A DNA stretch of 9,201 nucleotides from DATBED01 sp035480695 (GTDB lineage: Bacteria > Patescibacteriota > Saccharimonadia > Saccharimonadales > UBA4665). The translations under genes and the position numbers were made by a program. A model generated the notes under the pieces. The model was not told the DNA's origin, made no database searches, and saw nothing but the letters and a program-made list of their open reading frames with translations. The DNA lies in assembly GCA_035480695.1 (NCBI GenBank), contig DATIHM010000087.1:1-9201 (forward strand), given 5' to 3'. Within the stretch, counting starts at the first letter, position 1. Each line of letters starts with the position of its first letter. This document shows, one piece after another, positions 1-5,567 of the stretch.

Positions 1-1070
1 GCGAAGACGGTGAGCCTCTAAGGCAAATCTTCGACAATTCCGTGGCAGAAGCCCGCTTGATGGCGGAACGCAATCCAAGCCTTCTCTTCGAACTGAGGCG
101 CCGACTGATTGAGCGCGGCGAACTCGACGACATGGAAGCCATGGCGCGCGGCGAACTGCTGACCGACGAAGGTGAAACGGCTAACACCATCGTCGTGGTG
201 TCGGATTTCCCGCCCGAACTGATGGGTACAAGCGATGATGTTGGTGGCTACAACGCTTCCCGAAAACAGACTATGCTGCGCATCGTCACGCATGAGCCTG
301 ACGGCAAAGTCAGCATTACCACCCAAAGCCTTGACCGGTCTGACCGGCAGGCGCTCGAGGGCATTTACACTAGTTTGGGCAAACAGGTAGAGCCAGGCGA
401 GTTGCTCGGCCAGCGCATCAACCTCTCATTGAGCACCAAACAGCAACGCAAACTGGCCGACAACCTGACCAGGGTATATGACAACGGGTTAGCGTATCAC
501 CTCGGCGGCAAATGGCACGCCGGCATCCTTAAAAACAAACAACACAAAGACGTCGATGCCTACGAGTTCGCCGCTAAGCAGAACGACCTGGTCGATTACT
601 TCACGCAATGCAAGCTGGCCGATTCCCGAGCCACTGAAAAGATGCGCTACAAAATGGCAGCCACCGCCAATGCCCGTTACGAAAGAAAAGTCGGCAGGTT
701 AAAAGAGGAACCGGCTTTCACCCCGGGTAAGCTTACAGCCCGCTCGGTCGTTTCGCAGCGTTCCGTAGTAGCCGGCCAGGGCTTGCTGCGCGAAATGGAC
801 AGGGAAGGCGGCCGCGCCGCCAAACGTGGCCAGGGCTTCAGCGGCTGCGGTGTGACGGCCGAAGCTGACGAAGATAATCCACTGTCTACGAAAAACCAGC
901 TTGAAACCTCCGGCTACGGCAACAAATCGGGCTCGTCTAAGTCGGACAAAGAGACAATGAACTGCGTGAATTGCCCGAAGTGCCGAACGTATCATGAGAC
1001 GCTGAAAGCCGAACGAGGCGTTTTCCGCTGCAAAAACAAACAGTGCGGTTATACGGCTAAAGCGGGCTAA
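1..1070 (+). CDS. Unrecognised protein, C-terminal zinc ribbon (5' partial)
   Basis: The reading frame is open to the left edge (first whole codon at position 3), so the GTG at 42 is probably internal and the true start lies outside the window. About 355 residues are visible. I do not recognise the family. The body is soluble-looking, with charged helices, no signal peptide and no membrane segment. A Gly/Ser/Lys-rich linker at about 860-955 precedes a C-terminal zinc-ribbon-like module: Cys codons at 963, 972 and 981 (C-x2-C-x2-C) and at 1029 and 1044 (C-x4-C), followed by a short Gly/Tyr/Thr stretch. Such ribbons bind one zinc and often contact nucleic acid or protein, so a nucleic-acid-linked role is only a guess. 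The stop at 1068-1070 is five bases before the -10 box of the next gene. The coding call is firm; the function is unknown. Confidence 0.8.
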   Translation, partial: EDGEPLRQIFDNSVAEARLMAERNPSLLFELRRRLIERGELDDMEAMARGELLTDEGETANTIVVVSDFPPELMGTSDDVGGYNASRKQTMLRIVTHEPDGKVSITTQSLDRSDRQALEGIYTSLGKQVEPGELLGQRINLSLSTKQQRKLADNLTRVYDNGLAYHLGGKWHAGILKNKQHKDVDAYEFAAKQNDLVDYFTQCKLADSRATEKMRYKMAATANARYERKVGRLKEEPAFTPGKLTARSVVSQRSVVAGQGLLREMDREGGRAAKRGQGFSGCGVTAEADEDNPLSTKNQLETSGYGNKSGSSKSDKETMNCVNCPKCRTYHETLKAERGVFRCKNKQCGYTAKAG

Positions 1071-1074
1071 CAGG

Positions 1075-1080
1075 TATAAT
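1075..1080 (+). promoter_or_regulatory. -10 box of a leaderless-type promoter
   Basis: A perfect TATAAT ends six bases before the ATG at 1087, which places the expected transcription start at or within a base of the ATG. There is no Shine-Dalgarno and no convincing -35. This fits a leaderless mRNA for the 1087 gene and its overlapping partner nadD. The start point is inferred from standard -10 geometry. Confidence 0.6.
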
Positions 1081-1086
1081 TTATTT

Positions 1087-1395
1087 ATGAGAGATACAAG
1101 ACTTAAACGACAGGCGGCCGAAATCCTTTTGAGGGCCGCAGATTATATCCGTCGCTATGGCTGGCAAGAGGAGGGCATGGGTAAGCCCGGTGCGCCACGC
1201 TGTTCGATGGGCGCGCTCGATTCAGCCTGCCCGCGCGGCGAGTGGGACCCGGCCGTGGCCGAACTCTTATATGAAACGCTCAACGGCCAGCTCGGCGGCC
1301 TGTCGCTGACCCAGTACAACCACAAGTTCCTCCAAAGCGGCGAAAACGTTGCCCGGCTCTATGAAAGGACAGCGAAAGCTCTGGCCAATGGCTAG
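1087..1395 (+). CDS. DUF6197-like small protein
   Basis: A soluble protein of 102 aa. An N-terminal helix (residues 5-24) with the pattern AAxxLLRAADYIRRYGW is followed by RCSMGAL at 38-44 and a C-terminal helix with YNHKF at about 77-81 and ENVARLYERTAKAL at 86-99. Helix, xCxxGAL and a late Asn-containing helix in this order recall DUF6197, a family of unknown function seen mostly in actinobacteria. I rest this on remembered pattern, not on a search. The last eight bases overlap the nadD start, so the two genes are probably translated together, but this gives no firm functional link to NAD. There is no Shine-Dalgarno; the ATG is chosen because the -10 box sits six bases upstream. Confidence is high that it is coding and moderate for the family. 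Confidence 0.75.
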   Translation: MRDTRLKRQAAEILLRAADYIRRYGWQEEGMGKPGAPRCSMGALDSACPRGEWDPAVAELLYETLNGQLGGLSLTQYNHKFLQSGENVARLYERTAKALANG

Positions 1396-1981
1396 GATTG
1401 GGATTTACGCGGGCACGTTCGACCCGGTGCACAGCGGGCACATGGCGTTCGCACTGCAATCTTTGAAGGCGGCCAACCTCGACCGCATCTGTTTTTTGCC
1501 AGAGCGCCGTCCGCGCCAAAAGCACCAGGTCGAGCATTTCGGCCACCGCGTCGCCATGCTCAACCGTGCCGCTAAGCCGTATCCCGAATTCACGGTGCTC
1601 GAGCTGGTCGATGTCAGCTTCAACGTCGACCGCACACTGCCCTTTTTACAGCGGATGTTCCCGGGCGATGAGCTGGTATTCCTGTTCGGTTCCGACATAG
1701 TGCCAGGTTTGGCGCAGTGGCCGCACGTTGAAAAACTGCTCCAAGCCAGTGAGTTGGTCATCGGCCTGCGCTTCAAAGACGACCGGGCAAAAATCCACGA
1801 AATCGTCGAAAGCTGGCAAACCCAGCCCAAGGCAGTGACGATTTTCGAAAGCTTCGCGCCGGAAGTTTCCTCGGGCAAAGTCCGTCAGGCGCTGCGCGAA
1901 CGCCAATACGCCAAAGGCGTGCTCAAGAGCGTCGAACGCTACAGTGACCACAACTGGCTTTATGTCTCGCTGGCAAATTGA
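1388..1981 (+). CDS. nadD: Nicotinate-nucleotide adenylyltransferase
   Basis: It transfers AMP from ATP to nicotinate mononucleotide to give deamido-NAD, the step before NAD synthetase, in the cytoplasm. With the ATG at 1388 it has 197 residues, normal for NadD. Visible motifs are the nucleotidyltransferase signature GTFDPVHSGH at 9-18 (the HxGH pair that positions ATP), FGSD at 100-103, SSGKVR at 161-166 in the place of the usual ISSTxIR motif, and a closing VxxYxxxxxLY at about 182-192. The frame extends upstream to a TTG at 1349, but homologues begin at the MARIGIYAGTF stretch. The start overlaps the previous stop by eight bases without its own strong Shine-Dalgarno, pointing to coupled translation. 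The TGA stop lies inside the -35 box of the next promoter. A related cytidylyltransferase-type enzyme is the alternative. Confidence 0.85.
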   Translation: MARIGIYAGTFDPVHSGHMAFALQSLKAANLDRICFLPERRPRQKHQVEHFGHRVAMLNRAAKPYPEFTVLELVDVSFNVDRTLPFLQRMFPGDELVFLFGSDIVPGLAQWPHVEKLLQASELVIGLRFKDDRAKIHEIVESWQTQPKAVTIFESFAPEVSSGKVRQALRERQYAKGVLKSVERYSDHNWLYVSLAN

Positions 1982-2006
1982 CATAAGCGGGAAGGGTTGC
2001 TAGAAT
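1978..2006 (+). promoter_or_regulatory. Near-consensus extended sigma-70 promoter
   Basis: A perfect -35 TTGACA at 1978-1983, a 17-bp spacer, and TAGAAT at 2001-2006 preceded by TG at 1998-1999 (extended -10). It is by far the best promoter in the window and it overlaps the nadD stop codon. The expected start is about A2013. It points at 2013-2190, which holds no recognised gene. Confidence 0.85.
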
Positions 2007-2012
2007 AGTCGT

Positions 2013-2190
2013 ATCAACCAAGGCCGCGGCCTGGGAGAGACAAAAAACCAAACAAAAAGTGCCGGATGTGCGGGAAAATCCCGGTGCTTTTAGGAGTGAA
2101 GGTGTCCGTCAAAATAAAAGTCGTGGAAACACCTGTTTTACGGGTGAGGGTTCATGTAGAAAAGCCTGAGTGGCGTAAATTTCTGTATTA
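2013..2190 (+). ncRNA. Unassigned structured transcript or leader
   Basis: This is the predicted product of the strong promoter just upstream. It contains a perfect 12-bp palindrome at 2021-2032 (AGGCCGCGGCCT), an A-rich single-stranded stretch at 2036-2058, a hairpin pairing 2055-2065 with 2081-2091 (11 bp, two G-U), an alternative small hairpin 2071-2075/2079-2083 that excludes it, and two further competing pairings: 2100-2105 with 2129-2134, and 2130-2136 with 2140-2146. A loose 7-bp closing stem between 2018-2024 and 2164-2173 is possible. I find no match to tmRNA, RNase P, SRP RNA or a common riboswitch core. It may be a small RNA or the leader of the tiny ORF at 2102. No clear + strand terminator is seen, so the right end is arbitrary. 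Confidence 0.35.
2041..2091 (-). terminator. Possible terminator for the dsbA-like gene
   Basis: Read on the minus strand, the AAAAG...CTTTT and CCGG...CCGG arms between 2091 and 2055 (with a 2x2 A-C mismatch between them) are followed by a T-rich run reaching to 2041. This lies about 100 bases past the dsbA-like stop. The stem is imperfect on this strand and better on the + strand, so the call is weak. Confidence 0.3.
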
Positions 2191-2194
2191 CTAG
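2102..2194 (+). CDS. Possible 30-aa ORF of unknown function
   Basis: A GTG start at 2102 is preceded by AGGAG at 2092-2096 with a five-base spacer. The frame runs 30 codons to the TAG at 2192-2194. The frame is also open from an ATG at 2066 (42 aa), but that ATG lies in a hairpin loop and has no Shine-Dalgarno. The peptide is basic and alternates hydrophobic and charged residues in two stretches (VSVKIKVV and VLRVRVHV), as in an amphipathic beta-hairpin, and ends with aromatic residues. Its stop overlaps the stop of the convergent dsbA-like gene. It sits downstream of the best promoter in the window, and the RNA folding around its Shine-Dalgarno could control it. I recognise no family. The other two frames are also partly open here, so it may equally be non-coding RNA. 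Confidence 0.3.
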   Translation: MSVKIKVVETPVLRVRVHVEKPEWRKFLYY

Positions 2195-2946
2195 TAGGGG
2201 CTGGCGGTGCCGGGCGACGAGCTCGAAGTGCTGGTGTTGTTCGTGGTGGTGCTGGTGTTCGAAGTCGAACTGGTGGATGTGTTGGTCGAGCTGCTCGAAG
2301 CCGGCTGCTTCTTGGCGATTTCGGCGTTGATGACCTGCTCAACAGCGGGGGCGCCACTCTGGTAAGGCAGGGTGACCTGCTTGCCGTCGAGGTAGAAGGT
2401 CGGCGTGCCGGTAATGCCGAGCTTGTTGCCTTCGGCCATGTCGGCGTTGATGAGGTCATTCACCTTGCTCGAGGCGTAATCCGTCTTGAACTGCGTCACG
2501 TTCAGGCCGAGCTGCTGTGCCAACTGGTTGAAGTAAGTCGTTGGGTCGCTGGCACTGGTCCAGCTGCTCTGGCTCTCGTAAAGCGCGTCGTGCATCTGCC
2601 AGAACTTGTTCTGAAGCGCGGCGGCTTCGGCAGCGCGGGCGCCGGCGAAAGCGTTCTGGTGGATGCTGACCAGCGGGAAGTTGCGGAACTGGAAGGTGAT
2701 CTGCTCGTTCAGGTCAGACACGACCTGCTTGATGACCGGGTAAGCCTGGCCACAGAACGGGCACTCGTAGTCGCCGTATTCCACCAGAGCGACGCCGCTT
2801 TTGCCTTGGCCAGTGACGTGCTGCGTCAATGTGCTGGAACCACCCTTTGAGCCGCCGCTGCCATTGGACTTGTTACCTGTCAGGGCGAAAATCCCCACGA
2901 AAACGATAATGATGGCTGCGATGACTGCTAAGAATTGCTTGGACAT
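2191..2946 (-). CDS. Membrane-anchored DsbA-family thiol oxidoreductase
   Basis: A thioredoxin-fold protein predicted to oxidise or exchange disulfides of exported proteins outside the cytoplasmic membrane. Of its 251 residues, 4-23 form an uncleaved-looking N-terminal membrane anchor and 24-40 a Gly/Ser/Lys linker. The DsbA-type domain follows, with the active site C62-P-F-C65 inside EYGDYECPFC and the cis-proline loop TGTPTF at 179-184 (P182). An alpha-helical insertion lies between. Residues 215-251 are an unusual Ser/Thr/Asn low-complexity tail, probably exposed outside the cell; such tails can be linkers or glycosylated, but this is not shown here. The start has a strong AAAGGAG at 2952-2958, five bases upstream. 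No DsbB or VKOR partner is visible nearby. The gene is divergent from the 3002 ORF, with interleaved promoters. The family is certain; the exact substrate role is not. Confidence 0.88.
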   Translation of the reverse strand: MSKQFLAVIAAIIIVFVGIFALTGNKSNGSGGSKGGSSTLTQHVTGQGKSGVALVEYGDYECPFCGQAYPVIKQVVSDLNEQITFQFRNFPLVSIHQNAFAGARAAEAAALQNKFWQMHDALYESQSSWTSASDPTTYFNQLAQQLGLNVTQFKTDYASSKVNDLINADMAEGNKLGITGTPTFYLDGKQVTLPYQSGAPAVEQVINAEIAKKQPASSSSTNTSTSSTSNTSTTTNNTSTSSSSPGTASPY

Positions 2947-2951
2947 GAAAT

Positions 2952-2974
2952 CTCCTTTAAGTCATTTAATTATA
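2952..2974 (-). promoter_or_regulatory. Promoter -10 and RBS of the dsbA-like gene
   Basis: On the minus strand a perfect TATAAT (2969-2974) is followed by a short leader and the Shine-Dalgarno AAAGGAG (2952-2958). The expected start is about 2962. The -35 is weak. The -10 lies only 15 bases from the opposite-facing -10 at 2989-2994, so the two polymerases would compete for the site. Confidence 0.65.
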
Positions 2975-2985
2975 CAATGCCTTCG

Positions 2986-2994
2986 TGCTATAAA
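2986..2994 (+). promoter_or_regulatory. Extended -10 of a leaderless-type promoter
   Basis: TGC precedes TATAAA (2989-2994), an extended -10. The ATG of the 3002 ORF follows seven bases later, which puts the expected start within a base of the ATG. No Shine-Dalgarno is present, and the -35 region is AT-rich but not consensus. Confidence 0.55.
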
Positions 2995-3001
2995 TGGAAC
3001 T

Positions 3002-3328
3002 ATGGGTGGAGAATTAGAATCTGCACAGCCGCCGCATCTAGAGATTGAGCGTGGCCGACTTGATCAGGAACTCGAGCCGGTTCAGGATACATGGACGTTT
3101 AAAACTGATTGGTATGTGGTCATGGGGCACCTACGGGAAGCACAGATTACCGTACACAGGTTTTTCGAACGGGTCTTTTCAGGAGAAAAGGGCTTCGGTA
3201 ACAAGACAGCTGACCTTAATAGGGAAAATGCCCGGAGGTCGGTCCTGAACACAGCTTACCGAACAGTTGCACAGGATAGAGACATGAACGTTGGTGAAGT
3301 TCGGAAGAGGCTACGCGGGCCGAGCTAG
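3002..3328 (+). CDS. Orphan hypothetical protein, 108 aa
   Basis: Not recognised. It is soluble and strongly charged, with no membrane segment or signal peptide. The N-terminal part is acidic (about residues 1-30), a Trp-containing stretch follows (about 31-42), and the C-terminal part is helical and basic (about 75-105, rich in Arg), which could suit nucleic-acid binding. The frame stays open upstream to 2801, but that part is antisense to the dsbA-like gene. The ATG at 3002 is chosen because an extended -10 lies seven bases before it. Arg codons AGG, CGG, CGA and AGA dominate here, while neighbours such as the CNNM-like gene at 3371 mostly use CGC, and the stretch is visibly less GC-rich. 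That suggests recent acquisition, or weak selection if the ORF is not real. No conserved motif was found to prove it codes. Confidence 0.5.
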   Translation: MGGELESAQPPHLEIERGRLDQELEPVQDTWTFKTDWYVVMGHLREAQITVHRFFERVFSGEKGFGNKTADLNRENARRSVLNTAYRTVAQDRDMNVGEVRKRLRGPS

Positions 3329-3354
3329 CAGCATTTCCAAAAAGCTGTTTTGAG

Positions 3355-3360
3355 TATAAG
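3355..3360 (+). promoter_or_regulatory. -10 box before the CNNM-like gene
   Basis: TATAAG ends ten bases before the ATG at 3371. The expected start is about 3367, leaving a leader of only about four bases and no room for a Shine-Dalgarno. No good -35 is seen. Confidence 0.45.
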
Positions 3361-3370
3361 CTAAAGTGGC

Positions 3371-4453
3371 ATGAATAACTTCGTCTTGGCTGTCATTTTC
3401 CTGGTGCTGGCTCTTGGCGGCGTCGTGGTGCGCAAGACTTACAATTACCTGCCGGCTCGTGAACTCAAACGGCGGGCGGAACGGCATGACCCGCTGGCTT
3501 CGCAACTCTACCGCGCGGTGGCTTACGGCAACAGCCTGCGGACGCTGCTCTGGCTTTACATCGGCCTGACCACCGCTGTCGGCCTGGTGCTGATGGCCAA
3601 AGCTTTGAACTTGTGGGTCAGCCTGCTGGTCGTCGGCCCGATCTTATGGATTGTCTTTTCATTGGTTCCGGCCACCCGCCTGACCAAAGTCGGCGCGCAG
3701 CTCACCAAGCTGGTGACGCCGTTCATCGCCTGGCTGCTGAACTACTTGCACCGGCCGCTGAGCCGCAGCGCCGAAGTGGTGGAGCACCGTTACGTCGCCG
3801 GCAACCACACGCGAATCTTCGAGCGGGATGACCTGGTCGACCTGATCGAGCGCCAGCAGTACCAGGATGACAACCGCCTGACCGAAGAAGAACTGGAAAT
3901 CGCTCGCCGCGCCCTGACCTTCAACGACTACCGCGTGGCCGACGTATTGACGCCGCGCAAAAAGGTCAAAACCATCGTCGCCACCGACACGGTCGGGCCA
4001 ATCCTCATCGATGAACTGCACAAGAGCGGCCAATCCTACATCCTCGTCAAAGACAAAAAGGGCGGAATGGTCGTAGGCACGCTGGCGTTCGCCGAGCTCG
4101 GCATCGACAGCAAAGGCCGCGTCGGCGACCATATGGACGACACCGTCTACTACTTACACGAAAACGACAGCTTAAGCGAAGCGCTGCACGCCTTTTTCGT
4201 GACCAACCACCCGATGTTCATCGTAGTGAACAGTTTTGAGGAATTCGTCGGCATCGTGACGGTCGAGAACATAATCAAGCAGCTGCTAGGCCACGTGCCT
4301 GGCGACGACTTCGACCAGTACCGCGACCCGTCAGCCGTAGCCGCTCGCCATCCTAAAAAACCAGCTGAGCCGGAACCTGAAGCCGAAAAATCTGAGGAGC
4401 CAGAGCCAAAAGAAGGGCCAGAAAAGTCCGGCAAAGAATCCGAAAAATCCTAA
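3371..4453 (+). CDS. CNNM/CorC-like membrane protein with CBS pair
   Basis: Related to the CNNM/CorC (HlyC/CorC) family, linked to magnesium or other divalent-cation handling at the cytoplasmic membrane. Of its 360 residues, hydrophobic segments at about 3-20, 57-77 and 81-99 (perhaps a fourth, partial one at 113-126) form a short DUF21-like membrane part. A cytoplasmic helix with LTEEELEIARRALTFNDYRV leads into VLTPRKKV at 192-199, the family's hallmark entry to the CBS pair (about 190-245 and 250-305, including VGIVTVENII at 293-302). CBS pairs usually bind adenine nucleotides and gate the protein. The C-terminal CorC/HlyC domain that normally follows is missing. In its place is a tail of about 40 residues rich in Glu, Pro and Lys. 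The start has a close -10 and no Shine-Dalgarno. The stop overlaps that of the convergent gene. Confidence 0.82.
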   Translation: MNNFVLAVIFLVLALGGVVVRKTYNYLPARELKRRAERHDPLASQLYRAVAYGNSLRTLLWLYIGLTTAVGLVLMAKALNLWVSLLVVGPILWIVFSLVPATRLTKVGAQLTKLVTPFIAWLLNYLHRPLSRSAEVVEHRYVAGNHTRIFERDDLVDLIERQQYQDDNRLTEEELEIARRALTFNDYRVADVLTPRKKVKTIVATDTVGPILIDELHKSGQSYILVKDKKGGMVVGTLAFAELGIDSKGRVGDHMDDTVYYLHENDSLSEALHAFFVTNHPMFIVVNSFEEFVGIVTVENIIKQLLGHVPGDDFDQYRDPSAVAARHPKKPAEPEPEAEKSEEPEPKEGPEKSGKESEKS

Positions 4454-5457
4454 GGCTGGAAACCGAGGATGGCGTTTTCAATAACCTGTTTGTGTTGCGC
4501 CCAGGTTGAAGTCAGCGCCGTTCCGCGCACTATGTAGCCCTGAGTCCCCTTTATGATGATGAGCTCATCGGACGTCAGGGGAACCGTCAAGCCCTTGGCC
4601 CCGGCAGAGCTGGCGTCGAAGTTGTACGAATAAGTCAGCATGGTGGCCGGCAATCCGGCAACGGTTTCCTGCACGGAGCCCAGATTCTTATAGCCCGGAG
4701 TCTGCTTGGCAAGAGCGGTATTGATACCGGTAACGACTTGGGTCAGACTGGCACCGCCCGACGAAGCAGTTGAGACAGTGACAATCGGGTGGTAAGCGAA
4801 GTTAGAGCCGACCGGGTCGGCTGTGGCGTCACGGAATTCGACCGAGTCGCTCGAACCAGCAGCTGGCGTTACGGTATCCCATCCAATCGGCCGCGTTACC
4901 TTAAAGCCGGTCTTGGCGTCGGTGTAGACCACGGGCGCCGGCGGCACTTGCGAAGCGGGAGCGGGTTTCGGCTTGTTGCGGCCGTGGGCCAAAACTGTAA
5001 CGGTTCCAATCAGGGCGGCGAAAACGACCAGTGCGATGACGGCCGTCATCATTCCCCTGGCTTTGCCTGGGTGCGGATGGGCTAGCGCTGCATCTGGCTG
5101 GATCGCCGGCGTTTCCGGCTCAGGTAGCGGAATCGTTCCCGGTGGCGGAACCAATGCTCCTTCTGGCGCTGGCGGAACAGGCTCCGGTTCAGGCACTGTC
5201 GGCTGCTCAATCGGGGCGGGCGGATTTGATTCCGGCTCGGCAGGTTCGGGTTCTGTTGGCACTGGCGGTTCTGACAGCTGAACAGGTGGCTCTGGCTCGG
5301 GCGCAGGTTGCTCGGCCGGTGTTGGAGCAGGGGTTGCGGGTGTTTCCGGAACTGGTGCTGCGGGCTCTGCCGGGGCCGGCGTTTCCGGCTCGGGCGACGA
5401 ATCAAACTGCACCGGAATCGACGTTCCCTCTGGCTTCGGTTGCTCGTCTGGATTCAT
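4450..5457 (-). CDS. Pro/Glu-rich type II membrane protein, PsbP-like outer domain
   Basis: A protein of 335 aa. Residues 1-130 are a Pro/Glu/Ala low-complexity region expected in the cytoplasm, 131-134 are basic, 136-157 form a single membrane helix, 158-177 a Lys/Pro/Ala linker, and 178-335 a compact outer domain. That domain opens with YTDAKTGFKVTRPIGWDTV and ends with a helix and ILGF, a pattern I associate with PsbP/MOG1-fold lipoprotein-like domains (DUF1795 type). These are small alpha/beta domains found on many bacterial surfaces with no known catalysis, so the function is unknown. The frame also allows a TTG at 5466, but GGAGGG at 5468-5473 would then be one base away; the ATG at 5457 has a ten-base spacer and is preferred. 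Its TAG shares bases with the stop of the CNNM-like gene. Confidence 0.8.
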   Translation of the reverse strand: MNPDEQPKPEGTSIPVQFDSSPEPETPAPAEPAAPVPETPATPAPTPAEQPAPEPEPPVQLSEPPVPTEPEPAEPESNPPAPIEQPTVPEPEPVPPAPEGALVPPPGTIPLPEPETPAIQPDAALAHPHPGKARGMMTAVIALVVFAALIGTVTVLAHGRNKPKPAPASQVPPAPVVYTDAKTGFKVTRPIGWDTVTPAAGSSDSVEFRDATADPVGSNFAYHPIVTVSTASSGGASLTQVVTGINTALAKQTPGYKNLGSVQETVAGLPATMLTYSYNFDASSAGAKGLTVPLTSDELIIIKGTQGYIVRGTALTSTWAQHKQVIENAILGFQP

Positions 5458-5484
5458 AAAAACCAAGCCCTCCCTATTGCAACC

Positions 5485-5513
5485 ATACTACCAAGATAGA
5501 AACGTAAGCACAA
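5485..5513 (-). promoter_or_regulatory. Promoter of the PsbP-like gene
   Basis: On the minus strand: -35 TTGTGC (5508-5513), a 17-bp spacer, and -10 TAGTAT (5485-5490) preceded by TGG, an extended -10. The expected start is about 5479, and the Shine-Dalgarno GGAGGG follows at 5468-5473. Confidence 0.6.
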
Positions 5514-5549
5514 TCTCGGATAATTCCTCTGTTAAAACAGGGAAGGAAG

Positions 5550-5558
5550 TGCTAGAAT
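5550..5558 (+). promoter_or_regulatory. Extended -10 of the aspS promoter
   Basis: TGC followed by TAGAAT (5553-5558), the same nonamer as in the promoter at 1978-2006. The ATG of aspS is nine bases downstream, giving a leader of about three bases and no Shine-Dalgarno directly before the start. The -35 (TGTTAA at 5530-5535, 17-bp spacing) is weak. Confidence 0.6.
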
Positions 5559-5567
5559 GATTCCCTG

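Noticed and set aside
42..44. GTG at 42 as the start of the first gene
   Set aside because: The frame is open to the left edge with no Shine-Dalgarno or -10 before the GTG, so the gene most likely starts outside the window.
2013..2190. tmRNA, RNase P, SRP RNA or a common riboswitch
   Set aside because: No tag-peptide frame, no RNase P or SRP core sequences and no recognisable aptamer core; left as unassigned.
2801..3001. Upstream extension of the 3002 ORF
   Set aside because: It lies inside the dsbA-like gene on the other strand and before the extended -10, so the ATG at 3002 is a better start.
3309..3358. Hairpin with a T run (CAGC/GCTG) as a terminator of the 3002 ORF
   Set aside because: The stem is only four base pairs with a long loop, too weak to support.
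5142..5459. Plus-strand frames of about 100 codons over the Pro-rich region
   Set aside because: They are antisense of the Pro/Glu repeats, and their Gly/Ser- or Ala/Val/Leu-rich translations are composition artefacts.
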